Source of the DNA: JBMYYR01 sp049609625
GTDB lineage: Bacteria > Bacteroidota > Bacteroidia > Flavobacteriales > CAJXXR01
Reading direction: 5' to 3'
DNA: 41,453 nucleotides
Assembly (NCBI GenBank): GCA_049609625.1
Contig: JBMYYR010000013.1
Span: 1-41,453 of the forward strand
How positions within the stretch are numbered: the stretch's first letter is position 1; the number at the start of each line of letters is the position of its first letter. The position numbers and the translations under genes are program-made. Shown in pieces: positions 34,288-41,453 of the stretch. The notes below the pieces were generated by a model that saw only the letters and a program-made list of their open reading frames with translations, had not been told where the DNA came from and did not search any database.

Positions 34288-35958
34288 TTAAACCGTTTGA
34301 TTCATCATGCGTTTTGCTGCCAAAATCGCCTCTTCGGTAATCTGTTCGCCCGAAAGCAAACTCGCTACTTCGTTCACGCGCTCTTCTTCGTTCAGACAGC
34401 GAATAGCGACTTCTGTTTTTTCGTTTTGATGATTCTTAGCCACCTTGAAATGTTTTTGAGCTTTAGACACCACTTGAGCTAAATGACTGATACATAGAAT
34501 CGTATTGTCTTTGCTCATCTGTTTCATCAAGGCACCCATTTTGTGAGCCACTTCGCCCGAAACCCCAGTATCAATCTCATCTAAAACCAAGCTAAGTGCG
34601 GCGTGTTTGTTTTGCACCGAATGTAAAACTAAACTCAATCGAGCAAACTCGCCACCCGAAGCCAATTGCTTCAACGATTTGGCTTCAAAGCCTTTGTTGG
34701 CAGAAAACAACAAGTCAATTTCGTCCGTTCCGCTGGCCAGTAAATCGGCTTTTTGTTCAAAATGGAAAATGATTTGAGCTGTAGGCATCGCCAAATCTTT
34801 GAGCAAGGTTTCCATTTGAGCTTTGAGTTTTGGAGCTTCCTGTTGTCGAAAATCGGAAAGTTTTTTAGCTAAAGAATGGAGTTTAATTTTCTGATTATCA
34901 ATATCTTTAGTTAGTTTCAGTGCCTGTTCATTAAGCTCTTCGCTTTCCTGATCTTTGTTTTCTATCGAGGTTCTGATGTCGATCAATTCGGCTACCGAAG
35001 CAACCTGATGTTTTTGTTTCAGCTGGTCGAGGCGAAACAAATTGCTGTGCATGCTATCCAAGTCATCGGGCGAATAGTCTTCGGTGGTTTCATAAGCCGA
35101 AACATCGTAATTTAATTCATTTAACTCGGTGCTTAAAGCCTCAAGTCGTTTTGTCCAATCCGAAAATTTTGGAGAGACGTTTTCAAGTGCCAAAAACTGA
35201 TTTGACCAGCGTTTGAAGACTTCCATCGGTCCAGTTTCACTTTCCATTGTCTGATGAAAATCGGCCAAAGCAGCCTGTATTTGCTCTTGATTTTCAGTTT
35301 GTTGAATCCGATTCTGAAGGTCTTCTTCATTCATTTCGTCAAGATTGGCTTGCCGAAGTTCCTCGAGAATAAAGGCTTGAAACTCTTTTTCTAAATCTTG
35401 TTTGTTGCGGCGTTCCTCCAAGCGTTTTAGCTCGTTTTGCTGCCTGCGGTAATGTTCAAAACCTTGTTCATAATCTAGTTTGATTTGGGCAAATTTGGGC
35501 TGATGTTCGTCTACAAACTGATCTAAAAATTCGATTTGATTTTCAGTTTCGCCCAAATCCAAATTTTGATGCTGAGAATGAATCGCAATAAGCTGAGGGC
35601 CAATGGTTTTTAGAAAGCCCGATTTCACAGGCGTGTCATTGACAAATTGCCGTGATTTTCCCGAAGGTAAAAATTCTCGACGGATACTAAGTTCCTGATC
35701 AAAATCGAGATCGTGTGTTTCAAAAAGCGGTTCTAAGTTAGTGTTCCTGAGCTTGAACTGAGCTTCTAAAATACATTTTTTGTCGGCATTATAAAATAAT
35801 TTTGGATTCCAGCGGCCGCCAAAGCTTACTGAAAGTGCCGACAAAATCATGGATTTTCCAGAGCCTGTTTCTCCGCTAATGACATTAAAACCGGCATCAA
35901 ATTCGAGGTGTTGGTCTTGGATTAATCCGAAATTTCGGATAGAAAAACTTGAAAGCAT
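34288..35958 (-). CDS. recN: DNA repair protein RecN
   Basis: A 556-residue SMC-like ATPase for double-strand break repair. The N-terminal Walker A is GETGSGKS near residue 30, in the usual FNVISGETGSGKSMIL setting. Coiled coils occupy about 150-370. The C-terminal half has the ABC signature LASGGEFARLSL and Walker B SLVLDEIDTGVSG, followed by CISHLAQV. It follows the PorD gene by 29 bases and is followed by the deformylase gene after 4. Confidence 0.95.
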   Translation of the reverse strand: MLSSFSIRNFGLIQDQHLEFDAGFNVISGETGSGKSMILSALSVSFGGRWNPKLFYNADKKCILEAQFKLRNTNLEPLFETHDLDFDQELSIRREFLPSGKSRQFVNDTPVKSGFLKTIGPQLIAIHSQHQNLDLGETENQIEFLDQFVDEHQPKFAQIKLDYEQGFEHYRRQQNELKRLEERRNKQDLEKEFQAFILEELRQANLDEMNEEDLQNRIQQTENQEQIQAALADFHQTMESETGPMEVFKRWSNQFLALENVSPKFSDWTKRLEALSTELNELNYDVSAYETTEDYSPDDLDSMHSNLFRLDQLKQKHQVASVAELIDIRTSIENKDQESEELNEQALKLTKDIDNQKIKLHSLAKKLSDFRQQEAPKLKAQMETLLKDLAMPTAQIIFHFEQKADLLASGTDEIDLLFSANKGFEAKSLKQLASGGEFARLSLVLHSVQNKHAALSLVLDEIDTGVSGEVAHKMGALMKQMSKDNTILCISHLAQVVSKAQKHFKVAKNHQNEKTEVAIRCLNEEERVNEVASLLSGEQITEEAILAAKRMMNQTV

Positions 35959-35987
35959 AAGAAAGAATGACTAGGCTAATTTAGGTA

Positions 35988-37022
35988 TTAGCGGGTTCGA
36001 GAACGTATTTGGTTTGGGAGCTGGGGTTGGCCATTTTGAGACGACATCGGGCGTGTTTGGTCTCGTTTGTTTTGGTCTTGTTTGCTGAACGGATCGAGCC
36101 CGTTTTTGTTTGTTTCAGACGACTTGTCTTTCCCCAACTGCGTCCATAAATTGTTGTTGAGCGGACTTAAGCCAGATAAAATTGGTTTAAGTTCTTTTTG
36201 TTTTTCTAAACTCAATGATTTGGCTAAATTATTGATTTCGTTTGACTTAAACTCAAAAAATGATTTCTGAAAAAAGCTTGATGAGAAGTATTTTAGATTT
36301 TCAATTTGCATCAATTCGGAATGAAACTGGGCTAATGCTTGTGCCGAATTGCTCGACATCTGATCCAAAACCTGATGGTGTAATTGAAAACTAAACTCAC
36401 GTAGTGGTTCATACTTGCTGTCCAAAATATTTTCTACCATCCAAAATCGATTTGAGTTTCCTTCAGTCGAGTTCCAACCTTTATAATCGTCTTGCCCTTG
36501 AGCATTTCGGACAATATTCATCGCTTGTTCAAAGTAGGCTGTGCCGCCCAAAGGGGAAAACGAATCATAGTCTGAGCCAATAATCATGTAGGCATAATAG
36601 GCCAAAAGGGAACCTAAGTTGGATTGAAAATTGGTTTCGGTGTATTCAATAACCGAAAATTCATCGTAGATAATAGAAACGTCTTTGTCTAACATCTTGA
36701 AGGTTGTCGAATTGTAGGCCGATCCATAGGCTGGCCGGCTCGACAGGACGTAAATAGAGCCCGAAAAGGTGTTGGATTTGCTCACGTTATTAAGAATAAT
36801 ATTGACGCTACAATTAATTTTTTCTTCTTCGCCGAAGATGTCTTTTGTCCATTTTGTGAAATTCAAAAACTCTTCAATTTGAGTTTTCATTTTATCAAAT
36901 CGGCTTTTTTCAATTGATGTAAGCTGCTGAACGTCAATCGATACTTTTGCTCTAAGCTCTTGAGAATTAGACAATTGAACTTGAGTTAATAGAAGAACTA
37001 ATAGGATTATTCTGGTGAACAT
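35988..37022 (-). CDS. PorD-like protein (DUF4835), T9SS accessory
   Basis: The 344-residue protein has a Sec signal peptide (ILLVLLLTQVQLSNSQ) and a beta-rich body with typical family segments: NFTKWTKDIF, INCSVNIIL, SSRPAYGSAYNSTTFKMLD, SLLAYYAYMIIGSDYDSFSPLGGT. DUF4835 proteins are regularly encoded between coaBC and recN in flavobacteria and are linked to T9SS as PorD; I take this from the family and gene order. The C-terminal tail, about 300-344, is low-complexity, rich in Asn, Gln and Arg. Its start overlaps the coaBC stop by 16 bases. Confidence 0.87.
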   Translation of the reverse strand: MFTRIILLVLLLTQVQLSNSQELRAKVSIDVQQLTSIEKSRFDKMKTQIEEFLNFTKWTKDIFGEEEKINCSVNIILNNVSKSNTFSGSIYVLSSRPAYGSAYNSTTFKMLDKDVSIIYDEFSVIEYTETNFQSNLGSLLAYYAYMIIGSDYDSFSPLGGTAYFEQAMNIVRNAQGQDDYKGWNSTEGNSNRFWMVENILDSKYEPLREFSFQLHHQVLDQMSSNSAQALAQFHSELMQIENLKYFSSSFFQKSFFEFKSNEINNLAKSLSLEKQKELKPILSGLSPLNNNLWTQLGKDKSSETNKNGLDPFSKQDQNKRDQTRPMSSQNGQPQLPNQIRSRTR

Positions 37023-38209
37023 TGAATGGTGTTTAGAATGTCGATAGCAACGTTAGCTTTAGATTTTAACTCAAAGTTAGTTATTTTATTATGTTTATCG
37101 ACAATCGTAATTTTATTTGTCTCAAAGCCAAAACCTGTGCCTTTGTCCGAAAGAGTGTTTAACACAATGTAATCCAGAGCTTTACGTTTTAGTTTGTCTT
37201 GCGCATAAGCTAATCCATTTTGAGTTTCGAGCGCAAATCCAACTAGTGTTTGATGGTTTTGTTTGTTTTTTGAAAGTTGCATCAACACATCTGGATTTTC
37301 TTCGAGTTCGATGGTCAGATTTTGTGTTTCTGTTTTCTTAATTTTTTGATGCTTTGCAGATTTAGGTTTAAAATCGGCAACAGCCGCCGATAAAATGGCT
37401 AAGTCAGCTTTTGTCCAGAGTTCAAGGCATTGATCTAGAAGCTCTTCTGCGGTTTGAATGCGGTATAAATTCACATTTGGATGATGTATTTTTTCTTGGC
37501 TTGGCCCTAAAACCAAATGGACTTCTGCGCCTTGCATGGCAGCTTCCTGTGCGAGTGCAATTCCCATTTTTCCTGTCGATCGATTACCAATATAACGAAC
37601 GGGGTCGATGGCTTCGTGAGTTGGGCCTGCGTTTATCAAAATCGTTTTGCCTTTCCATTTCCCTTCGCCAGAACATTGAGCCACCACTTGCCAAAAAAGG
37701 GTTTCGGGTTCGGCCATGCGTCCTTGCCCAGACAAACCTGAGGCCAAAAAGCCCGTTTCGGCAGGAATTTCAATGATACCGTCTTGTTTCAAACGTGCTA
37801 TATTCCGATGAAACGACGGATGTTTGTGCATGTCTAAATCCATGGCTGGAGCCAACATTACAGGACATTTTGCAGATAAATAAACTGACATCAGTAGATT
37901 GTCGCACAGACCATTGGCCATTTTAGAAATGGTGTTTGCTGTTGCTGGAGCAATCAGAAAAACATCTGCCCAAAGCGCCAATTCTACATGATTTTCCCAG
38001 GTCTGACCATCCGAAGCTATAAGCTGATGGGGAACCGGGTTTTGGGATAGTGTAGACAAAACCAAAGGGCTAACAAAATGCAAAGAGGCTGGTGTTTGGA
38101 TAAGTTTTACCTCCGCACCAGCCTGTTTTAATTGCCGGACTAATAATGGGATTTTATAGGCAGCAATGCCTCCCGTTACGCCAACGAGTATATGTTTTCC
38201 TGCTAACAA
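37007..38209 (-). CDS. coaBC: Bifunctional phosphopantothenoylcysteine decarboxylase / phosphopantothenate-cysteine ligase
   Basis: A 400-residue fusion. The N-terminal CoaC half (about 1-180) is a flavoprotein with VTGGIAAYK at 9-17, APAMDLDMHKHP near 118 and GQGRMAEPE near 160. The CoaB half (about 185-400) has NAGPTHEAIDPVRYIGNRSTGKMG and SAAVADFKP. Together they ligate cysteine to 4'-phosphopantothenate and decarboxylate the product on the way to coenzyme A. It is part of the bamD-omega-coaBC-PorD-recN operon. Confidence 0.95.
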   Translation of the reverse strand: MLAGKHILVGVTGGIAAYKIPLLVRQLKQAGAEVKLIQTPASLHFVSPLVLSTLSQNPVPHQLIASDGQTWENHVELALWADVFLIAPATANTISKMANGLCDNLLMSVYLSAKCPVMLAPAMDLDMHKHPSFHRNIARLKQDGIIEIPAETGFLASGLSGQGRMAEPETLFWQVVAQCSGEGKWKGKTILINAGPTHEAIDPVRYIGNRSTGKMGIALAQEAAMQGAEVHLVLGPSQEKIHHPNVNLYRIQTAEELLDQCLELWTKADLAILSAAVADFKPKSAKHQKIKKTETQNLTIELEENPDVLMQLSKNKQNHQTLVGFALETQNGLAYAQDKLKRKALDYIVLNTLSDKGTGFGFETNKITIVDKHNKITNFELKSKANVAIDILNTIQCSPE

Positions 38210-38218
38210 AACAGGTTG

Positions 38219-38539
38219 TTAATCTTGGTTTTCTCGATAGATATCGAGTTGATTTTCAGTTAGTTCATCCAGGGCTATTAGTATTGCTTTTGGCAAGCGT
38301 TCGTAGTATCGAGAGACTTCAATTTGTTCGTTGTTTTCAAATATTTCTTCCAAACTTTCGTTGTTGGTCTTAAATTCGTCAATTTTTCTCAACAATTCTT
38401 CTTTCATATCGGCCGAAATTTGTTTTGAACGCTCTGATGCTGCCACAATACTTTCGTAAATATTGTCTGTTTGCATTTCCAAATCTCTAAAATCTCGTGT
38501 TTGGGTCGTTCGTGCGGCGGTACTTTTCTTAAAATCCAT
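38219..38539 (-). CDS. rpoZ: RNA polymerase omega subunit (Bacteroidetes type)
   Basis: The 106-residue helical protein has the omega/Rpb6 pattern: ESIVAASERSKQIS near residues 30-43 corresponds to the conserved segment that contacts beta-prime. It is shorter and more acidic than E. coli omega, as is usual in this phylum. The supporting evidence is its fixed place between bamD and coaBC, with gaps of 3 and 9 bases. It stabilises RNA polymerase assembly. Confidence 0.85.
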   Translation of the reverse strand: MDFKKSTAARTTQTRDFRDLEMQTDNIYESIVAASERSKQISADMKEELLRKIDEFKTNNESLEEIFENNEQIEVSRYYERLPKAILIALDELTENQLDIYRENQD

Positions 38540-38542
38540 AGT

Positions 38543-39364
38543 TTAGTTTTTCAAGTGTTTTTGTTCTTTTTTGGTCTGTTCTTTTAGTTTATCGAGCTCG
38601 ATAAAATACGTGCTTTCAGGAAACGAATTTTTCATATCCTGATAGGCAATCAACACGTTTTTTAGGCGTGCTTCCTTTTTCTCGTCAACGCTTCTAATCG
38701 CCAAACCATAGCTGGCTTTTACTAACTTATACTTCATTAATTCGGTATACTTAGAATCGCTATGTTTTTGCAAAAATAAGTTAATTGCCCGAATAGCTGG
38801 CTTAAATTTCTCTGTTTTTAAATACAACAAGGTAATATCGGCCTCTTTTTTCAGTAATTTATCCTGCATATCGGTCAAGCTTGCCCGCACTTCTTCATCA
38901 TAATCTGATGTGGGGTAGGTCGACAGAAAGCTTTGGTAATGTTCTATGGCTTTTTTGGTGTACTCTTGGTCCAATTCGGGGTCGGGCGACAAGGCTTCAT
39001 AACATTTCCCGATATAATAATTGGCTTCAATGCGGCGCGCTGACCGTGGAAAATTTCGCTCATAATTCCCAAAATAATAGGACGCCAACATATAGTCGCC
39101 TTCGCAATAATGGGAGGCAGCGAGCTGAAAGTACAAACGTTCAGATTTGGCCGTTCCTTTATGTAACTTCAGAAGCTCGTCGTAGAGCGGAGAAGATTTA
39201 TAGCAATCGCCTTTCTGAAAATAGGTGTTCGCCATGGCTAGTTTGTAGTTAGAATCAGTGCTTTTGAGCACCTTGGCGTACTCGCCACCACATGAGCTAA
39301 GAAAAACTAAAGCACCTAAAAAGGCCCAAACCGAACTCGTTGTTATCAATATTTTTTTAATCAT
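38543..39364 (-). CDS. bamD: Outer-membrane assembly lipoprotein BamD
   Basis: A 273-residue lipoprotein with lipobox FLSSC and acylated C25. The mature part is a stack of about five TPR units (ANTYFQKGDCYKSSPLYDELLK, FQLAASHYCEGDYMLASYYFGNYE, EANYYIGKCYEAL), which is the BamD fold. It works with BamA to insert beta-barrel proteins such as the porin and OmpA proteins in this window. It is the first gene of the operon. A TAGATTTG box (complement of 39369-39376) lies only 4 bases upstream of its ATG, so this box, if used, would give a leaderless mRNA. Confidence 0.92.
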   Translation of the reverse strand: MIKKILITTSSVWAFLGALVFLSSCGGEYAKVLKSTDSNYKLAMANTYFQKGDCYKSSPLYDELLKLHKGTAKSERLYFQLAASHYCEGDYMLASYYFGNYERNFPRSARRIEANYYIGKCYEALSPDPELDQEYTKKAIEHYQSFLSTYPTSDYDEEVRASLTDMQDKLLKKEADITLLYLKTEKFKPAIRAINLFLQKHSDSKYTELMKYKLVKASYGLAIRSVDEKKEARLKNVLIAYQDMKNSFPESTYFIELDKLKEQTKKEQKHLKN

Positions 39365-39597
39365 GATGCAAATCTATCAATTTTCAACATTTTGGAACGA
39401 GCTCTTGACTTAAAAAACTATAATTATTCCATAAAATACAAATCTATACTCTTTTTGGAGACTTAATTTACGCCCCATTCTTCTATTCATTCTTGTGTTT
39501 TGACTTTTAATTTGATTTTAGATAACTGAATATCAACGACTAAAAAAATAATTACAAAAAACTTTATTTCTTTTCAGTTTAGAATAAAAATAAGACT

Positions 39598-39605
39598 TAC
39601 ATTTG
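39598..39605 (+). promoter_or_regulatory. -7 box for tRNA-Asn
   Basis: TACATTTG matches TAnnTTTG and lies 23 bases before the tRNA 5' end, the right distance for a short leader. A weak TTTAG near 39578 is where the -33 element would be. Confidence 0.55.
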
Positions 39606-39628
39606 CAAAGCAAAAAACAAAAAAGCAT

Positions 39629-39702
39629 TCCTCCTTAGCTCAGTTGGTTAGAGCATCTGACTGTTAATCAGAGGGTCCTAGGTTCGAGTCCTAGAGGAGG
39701 AG
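39629..39702 (+). tRNA. tRNA-Asn (anticodon GTT)
   Basis: A full cloverleaf. Acceptor TCCTCCT (39629-39635) pairs with AGGAGGA (39695-39701). The anticodon stem TCTGA/TCAGA holds the 7-base loop CTGTTAA with anticodon GTT. The T arm is CTAGG, TTCGAGT, CCTAG. The discriminator base is G at 39702. The genome does not encode a full CCA; GCA follows. It is isolated, with its own terminator. Confidence 0.97.
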
Positions 39703-39714
39703 CATTTTAAATCA

Positions 39715-39746
39715 AGCACTTACAAGATTATTGTAAGTGCTTTTTT
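39715..39746 (+). terminator. Rho-independent terminator after tRNA-Asn
   Basis: AGCACTTACAA (39715-39725) pairs perfectly with TTGTAAGTGCT (39731-39741) around a 5-base loop and runs into six T. It closes the tRNA transcript 12 bases after its 3' end. Confidence 0.88.
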
Positions 39747-39755
39747 GTTTTTGAT

Positions 39756-39774
39756 GCAACAATACGGCAACAAT
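39756..39774. repeat. Short direct repeat beyond the tRNA terminator
   Basis: GCAACAAT occurs at 39756-39763 and again at 39767-39774, 11 bases apart. Tyrosine-recombinase arm sites can look like this and often lie next to tRNA genes, but no integrase gene is present and the match may be chance. Confidence 0.3.
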
Positions 39775-39821
39775 TTAATAATTTTGTAGCACACTCTATA
39801 TCATGACATAGAGAAGCCGCC

Positions 39822-41261
39822 GTGAGAAAAGAAAGAAAACAAAATTCAAGTTTAGGAGACTTAGAGCAGGCGACTAGCTTAAAGAGCGATTTAGTCTTTA
39901 GTTATGATGCCATGGGTAATCGACTATCTAAACTGGAAAAGCCCCGAACAGGGACAGGTTTAAGTCCTCAATCGCAGTGGAAAAAGACCGTTTATGTGCG
40001 TGATGCTTCTGGTAACGTTATGGCGACCTATAAAAGACGCTATCTAAACTCAAGTGATACCTTGAGTAATTTTCATATCTTTGGGTCTGATCGTCTTGGG
40101 GTTCAACAGGTGGATACCGACAATCCCGACGCGCAAAACCCTGAACAATCAAGACGTTTAGGGGATAAACGCTATGAACTTAAAAACCATTTAGGTAACG
40201 TTTTGGTAACAATTTCTGATCTTAAACGAGCGACTGGTAGCACCAACAACGTTCATTATGAAGCTTCTATGACTTCTTATTCGGACTATTATCCTTTTGG
40301 CTTCGCTATGCCGGGTAGGAAAAGTGACGAGGATGGTTATATGTACGGTTTTCAGAGTCAAGAAATGGATAATGCAATAAAAGGTAGTGGGAACTCTTTG
40401 AATTATAAGTATAGAATGCATGACGCTAGATTGGGAAGGTTTTTTGCTGTCGATCCGTTGGCTCCTAAATATCCTCATAACTCACCTTATGCTTTTAGTG
40501 AAAATAGAGTTCTCGATGCTATTGAATTGGAAGGATTAGAGGCTTTCTTTATACATGGTACAAATTCAAGTCCAGACGCAAGATGGGTTAAAAAAAGGGA
40601 TGAGTTTAGTGTTGCAATTGAGTTCTATAATAACGTAAGGACTTTGATGCAATTAACACCTAATACTCATATTGATGCTGATTTTTCTTGGGAAGATCTT
40701 GCCGGATCGTTTAATAATCAAGCTATTGCTGCAGAACAATTAGCTGATTATGTTATGGAAAACATGCTTGATGGAGAAGATATTACCTTAATTGGACACA
40801 GTCATGGAGGGAATGTTGCGATACAAGCCGCCAAAATTATTAGTGGAAGATTATCCTGTTATAAAGAGTACAAAGATATTAAAGTCAATATTATTACAAT
40901 AGCAACACCAGCTTATAATGGTAAGTATGATAATGAAAACCCTAGAAATTCTTCATTTGATAATCATTTACATATTTATAATGATGTTGATGGTGTTCAA
41001 ATGGGAGTGGCGAATTTTGTTGGTTCAAAAGATGTTGCTAAAAGAGAATATAATTCACCAAAAACAACCAATGTGAAAATTAATGTAGATGGGTATTATA
41101 GATTAGAAGCAGAAAAACCTATATTTTCAAGAAGTGGTAATATTATTGGGTCTGAAAAAACTACTGTTGAAAAGCCTATAGAAGCTCATGGATTTGATTT
41201 TGAGCATCCTGAGTTAATACAAAGATATATTGATAATGGAAAACTTAAAGAAATAGAATAA
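39822..41261 (+). CDS. 5'-truncated Rhs core fused to a lipase-like C-terminal toxin domain
   Basis: The frame starts at GTG 39822, 15 bases after an in-frame TGA, and codes for 479 residues. Residues 28-240 match only the last part of an Rhs/YD-repeat protein: YDAMGNRLSK, YELKNHLGNVLVTISDLK, YYPFGFAMPGR, YGFQSQEMD, and the RHS-associated core end YRMHDARLGRFFAVDPL to ELEGLEA. Residues 241-479 are different: FFIHGTNSS, then LIGHSHGG at 323-330 with nucleophile S327, and possible D388/D390 and H456, giving an alpha/beta-hydrolase (lipase-like) triad. Full Rhs proteins are thousands of residues, so this is a displaced toxin tip or a partner for core exchange. The C-terminal part is AT-richer than the core part. 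Confidence 0.85.
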   Translation: MRKERKQNSSLGDLEQATSLKSDLVFSYDAMGNRLSKLEKPRTGTGLSPQSQWKKTVYVRDASGNVMATYKRRYLNSSDTLSNFHIFGSDRLGVQQVDTDNPDAQNPEQSRRLGDKRYELKNHLGNVLVTISDLKRATGSTNNVHYEASMTSYSDYYPFGFAMPGRKSDEDGYMYGFQSQEMDNAIKGSGNSLNYKYRMHDARLGRFFAVDPLAPKYPHNSPYAFSENRVLDAIELEGLEAFFIHGTNSSPDARWVKKRDEFSVAIEFYNNVRTLMQLTPNTHIDADFSWEDLAGSFNNQAIAAEQLADYVMENMLDGEDITLIGHSHGGNVAIQAAKIISGRLSCYKEYKDIKVNIITIATPAYNGKYDNENPRNSSFDNHLHIYNDVDGVQMGVANFVGSKDVAKREYNSPKTTNVKINVDGYYRLEAEKPIFSRSGNIIGSEKTTVEKPIEAHGFDFEHPELIQRYIDNGKLKEIE

Positions 41262-41401
41262 TGAAAACACTAAATAAAATATACATACTATTTCTCTTTG
41301 AGTCTTTTATTTGGATGATGTATTTATCCTTTCACATAAAATTTCTTCCATGGTACATTCATAAATCTGATGGTTGGTATTTATTATTAGAATATTATTA
41401 A
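41261..41401 (+). CDS. Short membrane ORF, candidate immunity protein
   Basis: The ATG overlaps the stop of the toxin-tip gene (TAATG), suggesting translational coupling. The 46-residue product begins MKTLNKIYILFLFESFIWMM and has one long hydrophobic helix (about 8-31) and an aromatic C-terminus. No family is recognised. Position directly after a polymorphic toxin is where immunity genes sit, but known immunity proteins are usually over 100 residues, so it could also be a truncated or unrelated ORF. Its stop meets the stop of a minus-strand gene. Confidence 0.5.
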   Translation: MKTLNKIYILFLFESFIWMMYLSFHIKFLPWYIHKSDGWYLLLEYY

Positions 41402-41453
41402 CTCAACTTTCGCACCCCACCAAAATCATCCAACATCTTGATAACCAACCATT
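41398..41453 (-). CDS. 3' end of an unidentified minus-strand gene
   Basis: On the minus strand the frame reads WLVIKMLDDFGGVRKLS and then TAA (complement of 41398-41400), open to the window edge. With only 17 residues visible no function can be given, but the peptide has ordinary protein-like composition and starts precisely where the plus-strand small ORF ends. Confidence 0.45.
   Translation of the reverse strand, partial: WLVIKMLDDFGGVRKLS

Noticed and set aside
37411..37776. 121-residue plus-strand ORF opposite coaBC
   Set aside because: It lies entirely antisense to a well-conserved gene with full CoaBC motifs. No initiation context or protein-like pattern.
1..41453. CRISPR array, intact insertion sequence or prophage
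   Set aside because: No regularly spaced repeat array, transposase, integrase or phage structural gene was seen on either strand.

Overview
This window is chromosomal DNA of a member of the Bacteroidota, almost certainly a Flavobacteriaceae species. The evidence is AT-rich sequence, promoter boxes of the Bacteroidetes type (TAnnTTTG), secreted proteins with type IX secretion (T9SS) C-terminal domains, a TTG-started outer-membrane porin, and the flavobacterial gene order bamD - omega - coaBC - PorD/DUF4835 - recN on the minus strand. No rRNA, CRISPR array, phage module or intact transposase is visible. The one RNA gene I am sure of is tRNA-Asn(GTT) at 39629-39702.

Layout. 1-4801: the end of an unrecognised gene, a CotH-type lipoprotein, a membrane J-domain protein (minus), then kbl and a gamma-carbonic anhydrase. 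5056-9636: an ECF sigma factor, a SpoU-type RNA methylase, rlmF, a structured gap with a possible minus-strand small RNA, then nadC overlapping a YihY/BrkB membrane protein. 9637-12345: an accessory pocket around an isoaspartyl peptidase/asparaginase gene. It holds a broken helix-turn-helix gene, a deleted EcoRI-type endonuclease gene and an intact M.EcoRI-type adenine methylase. 12407-14302: SDR, aroK and tsaC packed as an operon. 14303-15154: a gene-free 0.85 kb gap with gene debris and a long imperfect palindrome. 15155-19655: a small secreted protein, a phosphoribosyltransferase, a ThiF/MoeB-rhodanese fusion and a secreted M43 metalloprotease with a T9SS tail. 20110-25956: marC, a putative porin, an MscS channel, xseA, xseB and an Smr protein, all on plus and tightly spaced. 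25971-32207 (minus): a GOGAT-like flavoenzyme, two glycosyltransferases, a small AAA ATPase and recG. 32374-39364 (minus): an OmpA protein, then the bamD-omega-coaBC-PorD-recN cluster, ending with an unusual lipoprotein-type peptide deformylase. 39629 to the end: tRNA-Asn with a strong terminator, then a 5'-truncated Rhs core fused to a lipase-like toxin domain, a tiny membrane ORF that may be its immunity partner, and the tail of a minus-strand gene.

Most of the window is housekeeping: outer-membrane assembly, CoA synthesis, DNA repair (recN, recG, xseAB), NAD and aromatic synthesis, and tRNA/rRNA modification. The accessory signal sits in three places. The first is the decayed EcoRI-like restriction-modification locus, where the methylase outlived its nuclease. 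The second is the displaced Rhs toxin tip beside tRNA-Asn. The third is the exported deformylase. The Rhs tip plus small membrane ORF is the best candidate for an undescribed toxin-immunity pair. The EcoRI scar is the firmest unusual observation.
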